DNA from: an uncultured Prevotella sp. | Lineage (GTDB): Bacteria; Bacteroidota; Bacteroidia; Bacteroidales; Bacteroidaceae | Reading direction: 5' to 3' | Assembly (NCBI GenBank): GCA_900546575.1 | Contig: URDM01000068.1 | Coordinates: 1-16,156, forward strand | DNA: 16,156 nt | Shown here: positions 9,004 to 15,280 of the stretch, one piece after another | Layout of the letters: the number at the start of each line of letters is the position of its first letter | Position numbering within the stretch: position 1 is the first letter of the stretch | Position numbers and translations under genes: made by a program | Notes under the pieces: model-generated | The model's database searches: none | The model's input: the letters and a program-made list of their open reading frames with translations, nothing else | What the model was told of the DNA's origin: nothing

Positions 9004-10461
9004 ATGAAATGTAAATGGTTAGGCATGATGCTTATGCTCATGCTTTGTACAGTCTCTTCCTTTGCCCAGCAAGGGGAGAGCATGTATGGCGACGTAGTCA
9101 AAGCCGATGTCAAGATGAAGTATGTATATACATTGGAGGACGCTTTCAGTCAATCGCGCAAGACGGGCAAGCCAATATTCTTCAACTGTTTTGCCGACTG
9201 GGCAATACCTTGTCACGGCATGAACAAGGAGGTATTCTCCAACAAGGAGTTCTGCGACTATATGGACAAGAACTTCGTTTGTCTTTTCATGGATTTGTCT
9301 AAACGCGAGAACGAGTCGATAGCCAAGAAATATGAGGTTAAGTCGTTTGCCCATTACCTGGTGCTCGACTCCGACGGCAATGTTGTGCTTCGCATTGTAG
9401 GCGGAATGCGTCTGCCCGATTTCCAGTATGCCGTAGCCCGTGCTCTTAGTCCCAAGACTTCGTTGGTGGGTACAGAGAAACTCTATCAGAGTGGCAAGCG
9501 CGACAAGAAGACACTTGCCAACTATCTTGAAGCCCTTAATCTGGCACACAAGACCGACCAGTTTAAGGCTGTAGGCAAGGAGTATATGGCTATGCTTAAG
9601 CCGAAGGAATATTCGAAGGCAGAAAACTGGAAGGTGTTCACCTCATGGATTCCCGACCGCAAGAGCGACAACTACAAATATCTGGTAGAGCACAAGGCCG
9701 ATTTCGTAAAGAATGTTGGCGCTGACAAGGTCAATATGTTTATGGAGGGCTTGTTCTATTGGGACGTTCTGTCTTATGCCACAGCCCACAAGGACTACGA
9801 TGCAATGGACATGGCACAGCTGTTCAACGAGATGCAGAAGGCTGAATTGTCTGATAGCTGCGACTCATATTCTTTATATAAGGTGGCTCAGTTGCGTGGT
9901 GCCAAGAAGTATTCCGAAATGTTGGATTATCTCAGGACACAAGGCAAGGCATTGGGCGCATCGAAGATATATGTAGACATGTCGCTCAACAAGATTGACG
10001 CTGACGAGCAGACAAAGAATCAGGTGCTGGCATTCCTGCGCGAAGAGCAGAAGCAATATCAAGGCACACATGCACGCCGACTCGAAGACCTCATACGCAG
10101 TATGGAGAACACTGGCGGCGTAGAGTTTGCCGACCTTACCTTCGATCAGGCTCTGGCTCAAGCAGCCAAGACTGGCAAACTGGTGTTTATGGATTGCTAT
10201 ACCGACTGGTGTGTTCCCTGCCGTCACATGGCAAAGGAAGTGTTCACGCTGCCTCAGGTGGGCGGCTACTTCAACGAGCATTTCGTAAATCTCAAGATGG
10301 ATATGGAGAAAGGCGAAGGCGTTCAGCTTGCCAAGCGCTACAACATCAGTGCTTATCCTACCATGCTCGTTCTCGATGCCAAGGGCAATGTGCTCAAGAC
10401 TGTTTTGGGAGCACGCAAAGCAGAAGAGCTGTTGCAGATGATTAGAGTAGACAAGAAATAA
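9004..10461 (+). CDS. Exported twin thioredoxin-fold protein, first domain degenerate
   Basis: A 485-residue periplasmic protein. ATG at 9004 is chosen over ATG 8959, because it gives a clean signal peptide (MLMLMLCTVSSFAQQ) and avoids overlap with the preceding gene. Residues about 40-148 and 375-483 are two thioredoxin-like folds. The second has the complete redox site Trp402-Cys403-Val-Pro-Cys406 and the cis-proline Pro452 (AYPTMLVLD). In the first, the matching places read Trp66-Ala67-Ile-Pro-Cys70 and Phe-Ala116-His, so the attacking cysteine and the cis-proline are both lost. A helical linker of about 220 residues joins them (TPR-like in character). Two Cys in the first fold (Cys62, Cys84) may have other roles. 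It is the last gene of the series. Disulfide reduction in the envelope, perhaps for the neighbouring lipoproteins, is inferred from the second domain. Confidence 0.85.
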   Translation: MKCKWLGMMLMLMLCTVSSFAQQGESMYGDVVKADVKMKYVYTLEDAFSQSRKTGKPIFFNCFADWAIPCHGMNKEVFSNKEFCDYMDKNFVCLFMDLSKRENESIAKKYEVKSFAHYLVLDSDGNVVLRIVGGMRLPDFQYAVARALSPKTSLVGTEKLYQSGKRDKKTLANYLEALNLAHKTDQFKAVGKEYMAMLKPKEYSKAENWKVFTSWIPDRKSDNYKYLVEHKADFVKNVGADKVNMFMEGLFYWDVLSYATAHKDYDAMDMAQLFNEMQKAELSDSCDSYSLYKVAQLRGAKKYSEMLDYLRTQGKALGASKIYVDMSLNKIDADEQTKNQVLAFLREEQKQYQGTHARRLEDLIRSMENTGGVEFADLTFDQALAQAAKTGKLVFMDCYTDWCVPCRHMAKEVFTLPQVGGYFNEHFVNLKMDMEKGEGVQLAKRYNISAYPTMLVLDAKGNVLKTVLGARKAEELLQMIRVDKK

Positions 10462-10464
10462 AGT

Positions 10465-10501
10465 TTCCTCGCGAGGTTGCAATTGCTTCCTCGCGAGGTT
10501 G
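10465..10501. repeat. Two direct copies of a CG-rich palindrome after the operon
   Basis: TTCCTCGCGAGGTTG occurs twice (10465-10479 and 10487-10501), starting four bases after the stop codon. Its core CCTCGCGAGG is a perfect palindrome, so the two copies can also pair with each other as a 10-bp stem around a 12-base loop. No T-run follows on the plus strand; it may still act as a 3' stabiliser or transcription stop. Confidence 0.7.
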
Positions 10502-10609
10502 TAAAAAATTGCTCGGCAGCCAATTGGTTTGCCTCACACTGAAAATAGAGTGATTACCCATAATTAAATGTATCTTACAGGTCATTATTAACATTTTGAT
10601 AGTGGAACA

Positions 10610-10697
10610 ATGAATACGTTATCGTTGGCAGATGAATACGTTATCATAACCCGATGAATACGTTATCGTTGGCAGATGAAAACGTATTCGTATTTTC
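10610..10697. repeat. 22-bp tandem repeat, four units, last one diverged
   Basis: Units begin at 10610, 10632, 10654 and 10676, each 22 bases. The first three share ATGAATACGTTATC; units one and three are identical (tail GTTGGCAG) and unit two differs in its tail. The fourth reads ATGAAAACGTATTC and thus holds AACGTATTC, the reverse complement of the GAATACGTT core, so it can fold against unit three. No protein is encoded. Tandem binding sites are one reading. Confidence 0.75.
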
Positions 10698-10719
10698 GTG
10701 TCATTAAAAAAACTAAAAA

Positions 10720-10786
10720 TTAGGGTAAAACCTATATCGTTTTAGGGTTTTCCCTCTCCAACCTAAAAAAAGAAGCATTAATTTTG
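10720..10786 (+). promoter_or_regulatory. Probable promoter region with TAGGGT/ACCTA dyads
   Basis: TAATTTTG at 10779-10786 matches the -7 consensus TAnnTTTG, but no TTTG lies 19-21 bases upstream. Instead there are alternating sites: TAGGGT (10721-10726) against ACCTA (10730-10734), and TTTTAGGGTT (10740-10749) against AACCTAAAA (10760-10768). A regulator-dependent promoter is inferred. The leader to the ATG at 10879 would be about 85 bases. Confidence 0.4.
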
Positions 10787-10878
10787 CAGTATCTAAAATA
10801 GAATTGCTTTACAGCCATGCAATAATTTGCTGGTTTTGGCATTCTAATTATAGATAAGATACTTAAATGTAAGAGATT

Positions 10879-11889
10879 ATGGATACACGTTTTTTATTGC
10901 TTTCGCTTATCCTTGGAGCCATGCCGCTCTGTATGGATGCTCAGGATGATGTCTATTTCACTCCCAAGAAGAGGGCGAAAACAGACATCACGTATAATAA
11001 TGAAAAAAAGGAAGTCGGTCGTCCTACCTACTATTGTGGCAGCAATCGTGACATTGACGAGTATAATCGTCGTGGCAAACTGAAGAGCTACTATCAGAAG
11101 ATTGGTACCGACTCGTTGGGCAACGACATCATAGAGTTTCGTGAGGGAGACGGAACGTATGGCAAGGCCGACCTGGATTCTACCATTACTATATATCCTG
11201 GTTCGGAACGCTACTATGACGACGATATGGACAGCGACTTCATGTGGTCGCGTCGTATGAGCCGTTTTGACGGATTCTACGATCCGTGGTTCTACGGCAG
11301 CTATTGGGGACGTCCCTATTGGCGTTCATATTATGGATGGTACGATCCTTGGTACGACCCATGGTATGGTCCTTACTACTCTGGATGGTATGGTCCCTAC
11401 TACTCTGGATGGTATGGTGGCTGGTACAATCCTTGGCACTATGGCTACTATGGATGGTCATCGCCCTATTGGGGTTGGGGCGGATGGTATCGCCCAGGTG
11501 TACGTTATATAGCAGGTGGTCCAACTGGTACACGCAACCACTCGGCAGGCGGTTCGATTTCAAATGGCAGACGCTATGGCGTGTCTAATCGCAACAGCTA
11601 TGGTCGCGACTACGACATGAACAGTGGCAATCGTCGCGGTAGTTTCGGCAGTCGTCGTTCAAATAATGGTACACGCAACGACCGCAATACATATAACGAC
11701 TATCAGCAGCAGACACAGCGTCCGATGTTTGAGAACCAAGGCAACTTCGGTAGCAATCGCGGCACATTCGGAGGCGGTTCAAGCTTCGGCACTAACAGAG
11801 GTTCGTTTGGCGGAGGTTCGTTCGGCGGAGGCACAAGAGGCGGTGGCTCAATGGGCGGAAGCCGTGGCGGATTTGGCAGTCGCCGATAA
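10879..11889 (+). CDS. Exported low-complexity protein, Trp/Tyr/Gly-rich middle and Gly/Arg/Ser-rich tail
   Basis: A 336-residue protein of unknown function. An N-terminal signal peptide ends near MPLCMDAQ; a lipoprotein reading at Cys18 is possible but the box is poor. Residues about 22-125 are ordinary sequence with a KLKSYYQKIGTDSLGNDII segment. Residues about 131-205 are very rich in Trp, Tyr, Gly and Pro (repeats of WYGPYYSG and YDPW). Residues about 215-336 are Gly, Ser, Arg and Asn-rich with many Phe-Gly and Arg-Gly steps (FGSNRGTFGGG), strongly basic and probably disordered. Such proteins have been annotated as vitellogenin-like in Bacteroidota purely from composition, which says nothing about function. 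It has its own long upstream region and is followed 67 bases later by an OmpP1/FadL-type barrel. Envelope or extracellular location is inferred. Confidence 0.8.
   Translation: MDTRFLLLSLILGAMPLCMDAQDDVYFTPKKRAKTDITYNNEKKEVGRPTYYCGSNRDIDEYNRRGKLKSYYQKIGTDSLGNDIIEFREGDGTYGKADLDSTITIYPGSERYYDDDMDSDFMWSRRMSRFDGFYDPWFYGSYWGRPYWRSYYGWYDPWYDPWYGPYYSGWYGPYYSGWYGGWYNPWHYGYYGWSSPYWGWGGWYRPGVRYIAGGPTGTRNHSAGGSISNGRRYGVSNRNSYGRDYDMNSGNRRGSFGSRRSNNGTRNDRNTYNDYQQQTQRPMFENQGNFGSNRGTFGGGSSFGTNRGSFGGGSFGGGTRGGGSMGGSRGGFGSRR
11362..11409 (+). repeat. 24-bp in-frame tandem repeat (WYGPYYSG twice)
   Basis: Two adjacent 24-base units encode WYGPYYSG (residues 162-169 and 170-177) with almost identical codons (one CCT/CCC difference), followed by a partial WYG unit. 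This points to recent duplication and a copy number that may vary between strains. Confidence 0.75.
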
Positions 11890-11956
11890 TGTTGCCAATA
11901 CTTAAAGGTTTGGCTATATACATATATATAATGTAATGTTTATTGATAAGTAAGAT

Positions 11957-13600
11957 ATGAAAAAGATACTTTCTATAATGACAGTAGCGATGCTTGGCAC
12001 CGCTGTCAGCGCACAGGAGACATACGACAATGCCCAGCTTGCTACGAAAGACCTTAACGGTACTGCACGATATGTAGGTATGGGTGGAGCTATGGAGGCG
12101 CTTGGTGCAGATCTATCAACTATCGGCACCAACCCTGCCGGCATCGGTATGTTCCGTCGCAGCATGGTGGCAGGCTCGTTTGGCTTCAACAGTCAGCAGG
12201 ATGCCAAGTCGTTTGGCAATGCCAACAAGACAAACATGAGTTTTGATCAGGCTGGCTTTGTCTATTCAATGCGTTCGGGCAGACATTCGATGCTCAACTT
12301 CGGTTTCAACTACACCAAGAGCAAGAACTTCGATCAGATACTCACAGCAGCCGGCCGTCTTAACAATGCTTCGCAAAACAAACTGTCGGCTATGAAGAAT
12401 GCCAATGGTGTGTATGAACTGCAAAAAAGCAACAATGGATTGGTAAGCAATTCGGGTGCTTATAGTCAGGCTGACTATCTGTACAGCAATGTATTGTTCA
12501 ATCACAAAGATTTTGAAAACCCTAATGATCCGAATAATGCCTCGCTTTCAAATGTCGATAAAGGAGTTATCATTAATGATCAGACCGGACTTCCCGTCTA
12601 CTACAACGCTACTGGTTACGACTTCGGACGCTCTACTACAGGATATATAGGTCAGTACGATTTCAATGTTAGCGGCAACTCAAACGACCGCTTCTACTGG
12701 GGATTCACAGTAGGAATATACGACGTTCACTACAACAGCTCATCATTGTATTCAGAGAGTCTTGTTGACGGTGGTAAAGCTATTGGTGACGTAGCAATGA
12801 ACGATGAGCGCAAGATTACAGGTACTGGTTTCGACGTTAAGGCGGGCTTGATATTCCGTCCGGCTGAAGAGTCGCCGTTCCGTATCGGATTGTATGTTCA
12901 CACGCCTACATGGTACGACCTCACCACTCGCAACTATACCGTGCTCAACAATAATACCGATAAGGCTTATGGTTCAACCGAACGTGGCAAGTCGAGCGAG
13001 TCGTACGACTTCAAGTTCTACACTCCTTGGCGTTTCGGTGTGAGCCTCGGCCATACCGTAGGCAACTATCTTGCACTCGGTGCCACATACGAATATGCCG
13101 ACTATACCACCAACGACATCCGTGTCAACGATGGGGGAGAGGTTGACTATTGGGGTAACTACTATGAGACAAGTTCGCGCGATGAGGCTATGAAGCAGAA
13201 CATCAAGAACTCGCTCAAGGGAGTACACACCGTCAAGGTAGGTATGGAGTTCAAGCCCGAGAAGAACTTTGCTGTTCGTCTTGGCTACAACTATCAGTCG
13301 GCTATGTACAACAAGAACGGATTTAAGGACGGAAGTCTGGAGTCGTATGGCACATACTACGCTTCGACAACCGACTATACCAACTGGAAGGACACCCATC
13401 GCTTCACGGCAGGTGTAGGCTACAACTACGGCAAATTCTCGTTCGACCTTGCCTATCAGTATAGCCAGACCAATGGCGACTTCTATCCATTCATGAGTTA
13501 TGTAGACAATTCAGAGCCTAAGTTTGACAATGTATGCGACGCCGTAAAGGTAAGCAACAAGCGCAATCAACTTCTGTTCACAGTAGGCTATAAGTTCTAA
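11957..13600 (+). CDS. OmpP1/FadL-type outer-membrane transport protein
   Basis: A 547-residue outer-membrane barrel. The signal peptide MKKILSIMTVAMLGTAVSAQ is followed by DLNGTARYVGMGGAMEALGA and then DLSTIGTNPAGIGMFR (residues 35-67), the N-terminal hallmark of the OmpP1/FadL/TodX family in Bacteroidota, which carries hydrophobic compounds. Alternating aromatic strands fill the rest, and the chain ends LLFTVGYKF, with a terminal Phe as expected for barrel insertion. Length is slightly above the family's usual 400-500, owing to a loop at about residues 130-205. It may be read together with the preceding low-complexity gene (67-base gap; TTTG at 11909-11912 has no good -7 partner). Substrate unknown; Bacteroidota members are sometimes labelled haemin receptors without proof. 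Confidence 0.88.
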   Translation: MKKILSIMTVAMLGTAVSAQETYDNAQLATKDLNGTARYVGMGGAMEALGADLSTIGTNPAGIGMFRRSMVAGSFGFNSQQDAKSFGNANKTNMSFDQAGFVYSMRSGRHSMLNFGFNYTKSKNFDQILTAAGRLNNASQNKLSAMKNANGVYELQKSNNGLVSNSGAYSQADYLYSNVLFNHKDFENPNDPNNASLSNVDKGVIINDQTGLPVYYNATGYDFGRSTTGYIGQYDFNVSGNSNDRFYWGFTVGIYDVHYNSSSLYSESLVDGGKAIGDVAMNDERKITGTGFDVKAGLIFRPAEESPFRIGLYVHTPTWYDLTTRNYTVLNNNTDKAYGSTERGKSSESYDFKFYTPWRFGVSLGHTVGNYLALGATYEYADYTTNDIRVNDGGEVDYWGNYYETSSRDEAMKQNIKNSLKGVHTVKVGMEFKPEKNFAVRLGYNYQSAMYNKNGFKDGSLESYGTYYASTTDYTNWKDTHRFTAGVGYNYGKFSFDLAYQYSQTNGDFYPFMSYVDNSEPKFDNVCDAVKVSNKRNQLLFTVGYKF

Positions 13601-13621
13601 TCACATTTAACGGTGCAAAAG

Positions 13622-13653
13622 TTTGGCATAATAAAAAAAAAGCCTTACCTTTG
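13622..13653 (+). promoter_or_regulatory. tRNA promoter, full Bacteroidota consensus
   Basis: TTTG at 13622-13625, then 20 bases, then TACCTTTG at 13646-13653, an exact consensus promoter. Transcription should begin near 13660, about 20 bases before tRNA-Thr, and probably serves both tRNAs up to the terminator at 13895-13925. Confidence 0.85.
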
Positions 13654-13678
13654 CACCGCATTCAGAAAATGTGAGCAA

Positions 13679-13754
<76 letters not shown>

Positions 13755-13782
13755 CACTTTCTTAGTGTATAATCAAACTGTT

Positions 13783-13855
13783 GCGGTAATAGCTCAGTTG
13801 GTAGAGCACTAGCTTCCCAAGCTGGGGGTCGCGGGTTCGAACCCCGTTTACCGCT
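13783..13855 (+). tRNA. trnG: tRNA-Gly (anticodon CCC), CCA not encoded
   Basis: Acceptor GCGGTAA/TTACCGC, D-arm GCTCAGTTGGTAGAGC, anticodon stem CTAGC/GCTGG with loop TTCCCAA (anticodon CCC at 13816-13818, reads GGG), T-arm GCGGG-TTCGAAC-CCCGT, discriminator T at 13855. The next bases are CGT, so CCA is added after transcription. It lies 28 bases after tRNA-Thr. Confidence 0.97.
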
Positions 13856-13894
13856 CGTGCAATAATCAATGAAATCTTTCGTTCTAAATAATAG

Positions 13895-13925
13895 GGCGGT
13901 TGTCGTAAGGCAATCGCCTTTTTTT
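13895..13925 (+). terminator. Intrinsic terminator of the tRNA pair
   Basis: GGCGGTTG (13895-13902) pairs with CAATCGCC (13911-13918) around an 8-base loop, with one G-T pair, and is followed by seven T (13919-13925). The stem sits 39 bases after tRNA-Gly. It may also serve weakly for minus-strand transcripts arriving from the right, as it lies between convergent units. Confidence 0.88.
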
Positions 13926-13948
13926 GAGTCTAAATGTGTCAAAGAGAA

Positions 13949-14306
13949 TTTGTCCTGTATCACACGATATTTCTCAAACTCCGACTCTGCAAAGCTCTTG
14001 GCAAATTCTGCAGAAACCTTTCCTGCATCATGTAATATGCTAACAAATGCTCAAAATCTTACCATCTGCGGCAGTTGCCGAGTATTTCTCGGTAACTGAA
14101 TCTTCAACAAGTTCTCCGCTCTTGAATATGTTTTTCAGATGCAATCCAATATTGTCTGTCGAGCAGTCAAAGAGCCCAGCCATCGCCTTTTGGGTAGCCC
14201 ATACCGTTTCTTCTTTATATAACACTTGTACTCCTTGCTCCTTACCCTCTGCCACGAAAGTGAGGAATTCCGCTGTACTGTTTCGTATTTCAAATTTCTT
14301 TGCCAT
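13949..14306 (-). pseudogene. rhuM: rhuM-like (virulence RhuM family) remnant with internal deletion and frameshift
   Basis: The 5' part (14306 down to 14040) encodes 88 residues typical of the RhuM N-terminus: VQVLYKEETVWATQKAMAGL, FDCSTDNIGLHLKNIFKSGE, then YSATAADGK. It stops soon after. Immediately beyond, in another frame (about 14050 to 13952), lies the family's C-terminal block DAGKVSAEFAK followed by SEFEKYRVIQD. Full members are roughly 330 residues (from memory), so about 200 middle residues are missing and the two ends are out of frame. RhuM proteins are found on pathogenicity and defence islands; their biochemical role is unclear. The remnant points toward the tRNA terminator. A short N-terminal peptide might still be made. 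Confidence 0.85.
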
Positions 14307-14341
14307 AAATCATAATTTTATTACATCCGCATTCTACATTC

Positions 14342-14357
14342 ATCACAACATTGTGAT
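14342..14357. promoter_or_regulatory. Perfect 7-bp dyad upstream of the rhuM remnant
   Basis: ATCACAA-CA-TTGTGAT lies 35 bases before the rhuM-like start and 13 bases after the stop of the membrane-protein gene. No T-run follows on the minus strand, so an operator is somewhat likelier than a terminator. No clear promoter is seen beside it. Confidence 0.4.
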
Positions 14358-14370
14358 AATCAACCTATTG

Positions 14371-15258
14371 TTATGCATGGCTCAATATTGCATATATTCT
14401 ATTTTGCTCTTCTGACAATATATTTTGAATACATGTCTTCAAATTCTCCTTTAAGGAAGAATCCTTGATAGTTTCACGCAATCTTTCTTTAACAATGTCG
14501 GAAGCTTCTTCTTCAATATTCTCATAGTTGCCATGAGATTTAATAATCTCGCTAATTGATTTCTGAGGTGTAAATCCAGAAATTTTATTGATAACCATTT
14601 CTATTTGTTGTTTATCATAAATTCCCCAATATTTCAGATTTTCTTCAACATAGTCTTTTTTTTCTGCCTTGTTTTGAGGTAAATCTTGCATCAAATCCAA
14701 AAATGAAGAAAAATCTCCGAGGATAAGACCATAGCTATTATATAGATTATTGTAAATTAAGTTAAATTTGTTTACAGAATCAGACTTGGGCATTAAATCA
14801 AGTAAAAGGGTTGCCTTGAATCCTTTCTCATCTATGTCACGAACTAAATACTTTAATCTTGCTCGCTCTTCTTCACCATAATGCCCATCTATAAATTTGG
14901 ATGCGATATTGTTAATTTCCAAGTAGTCGAATGATGCTTGAAAATCAACTAAAGCAGTACGTAAGTCTCGGAGTTTATCTAATTCTTGATTGTATTTTAT
15001 TACTGAAAGTTGAAGATTTCTGTTTGCGATATTTTCTACATGGTTTTGTTGATTCTGTTTATAGAGTATATATAGTGCAATTGCAGAAGACAAAACCGCC
15101 CCGATATAACTACCCCAAAAGCCAAGCCATGATGAACTATCTCCTGTAATAGGAAATAGCATTGGCTGCACCATTAGAGTGTTGATAATCAATGGGGTGG
15201 CTATGATTAACAGTAATTGAATATAGTATTTTTTTATATGTCTTAAATAACTATTCAT
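14371..15258 (-). CDS. Two-TM membrane protein with coiled-coil cytoplasmic part, likely defence accessory
   Basis: A 295-residue protein not assigned to a named family. Two membrane segments lie near the N-terminus: residues about 12-32 (IQLLLIIATPLIINTLMV) and 45-67 (WLGFWGSYIGAVLSSAIALY). A glutamine/asparagine-rich stretch and long charged helices follow (about 68-295), consistent with coiled coil and a soluble cytoplasmic domain. The WxGFWGSYxGA form of the second membrane segment recurs in small membrane proteins of accessory DNA. The gene starts 22 bases after the stop of the DUF2357 nuclease gene on the same strand, so the two are probably co-transcribed. Codon use is AT-richer than in the genes left of the tRNAs, which fits transfer. 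A role as membrane effector or anchor of a restriction-type system is an inference from context. Confidence 0.75.
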   Translation of the reverse strand: MNSYLRHIKKYYIQLLLIIATPLIINTLMVQPMLFPITGDSSSWLGFWGSYIGAVLSSAIALYILYKQNQQNHVENIANRNLQLSVIKYNQELDKLRDLRTALVDFQASFDYLEINNIASKFIDGHYGEEERARLKYLVRDIDEKGFKATLLLDLMPKSDSVNKFNLIYNNLYNSYGLILGDFSSFLDLMQDLPQNKAEKKDYVEENLKYWGIYDKQQIEMVINKISGFTPQKSISEIIKSHGNYENIEEEASDIVKERLRETIKDSSLKENLKTCIQNILSEEQNRIYAILSHA

Positions 15259-15280
15259 CTAAACGTTAATAATATTTATT

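Noticed and set aside
10467..10508. Classical intrinsic terminator after the thioredoxin-fold gene
   Set aside because: The stem is strong, but it is followed by GTAAAAAA rather than a T-run on the transcribed strand.
10610..10697. CRISPR-like array
   Set aside because: Units are contiguous, with no unique spacers of 25-40 bases, and no cas genes are near.
14047..14415. 122-codon plus-strand open frame
   Set aside because: It is the shadow of the rhuM-like remnant and of the gap beside it; only the minus-strand reading gives recognisable motifs.
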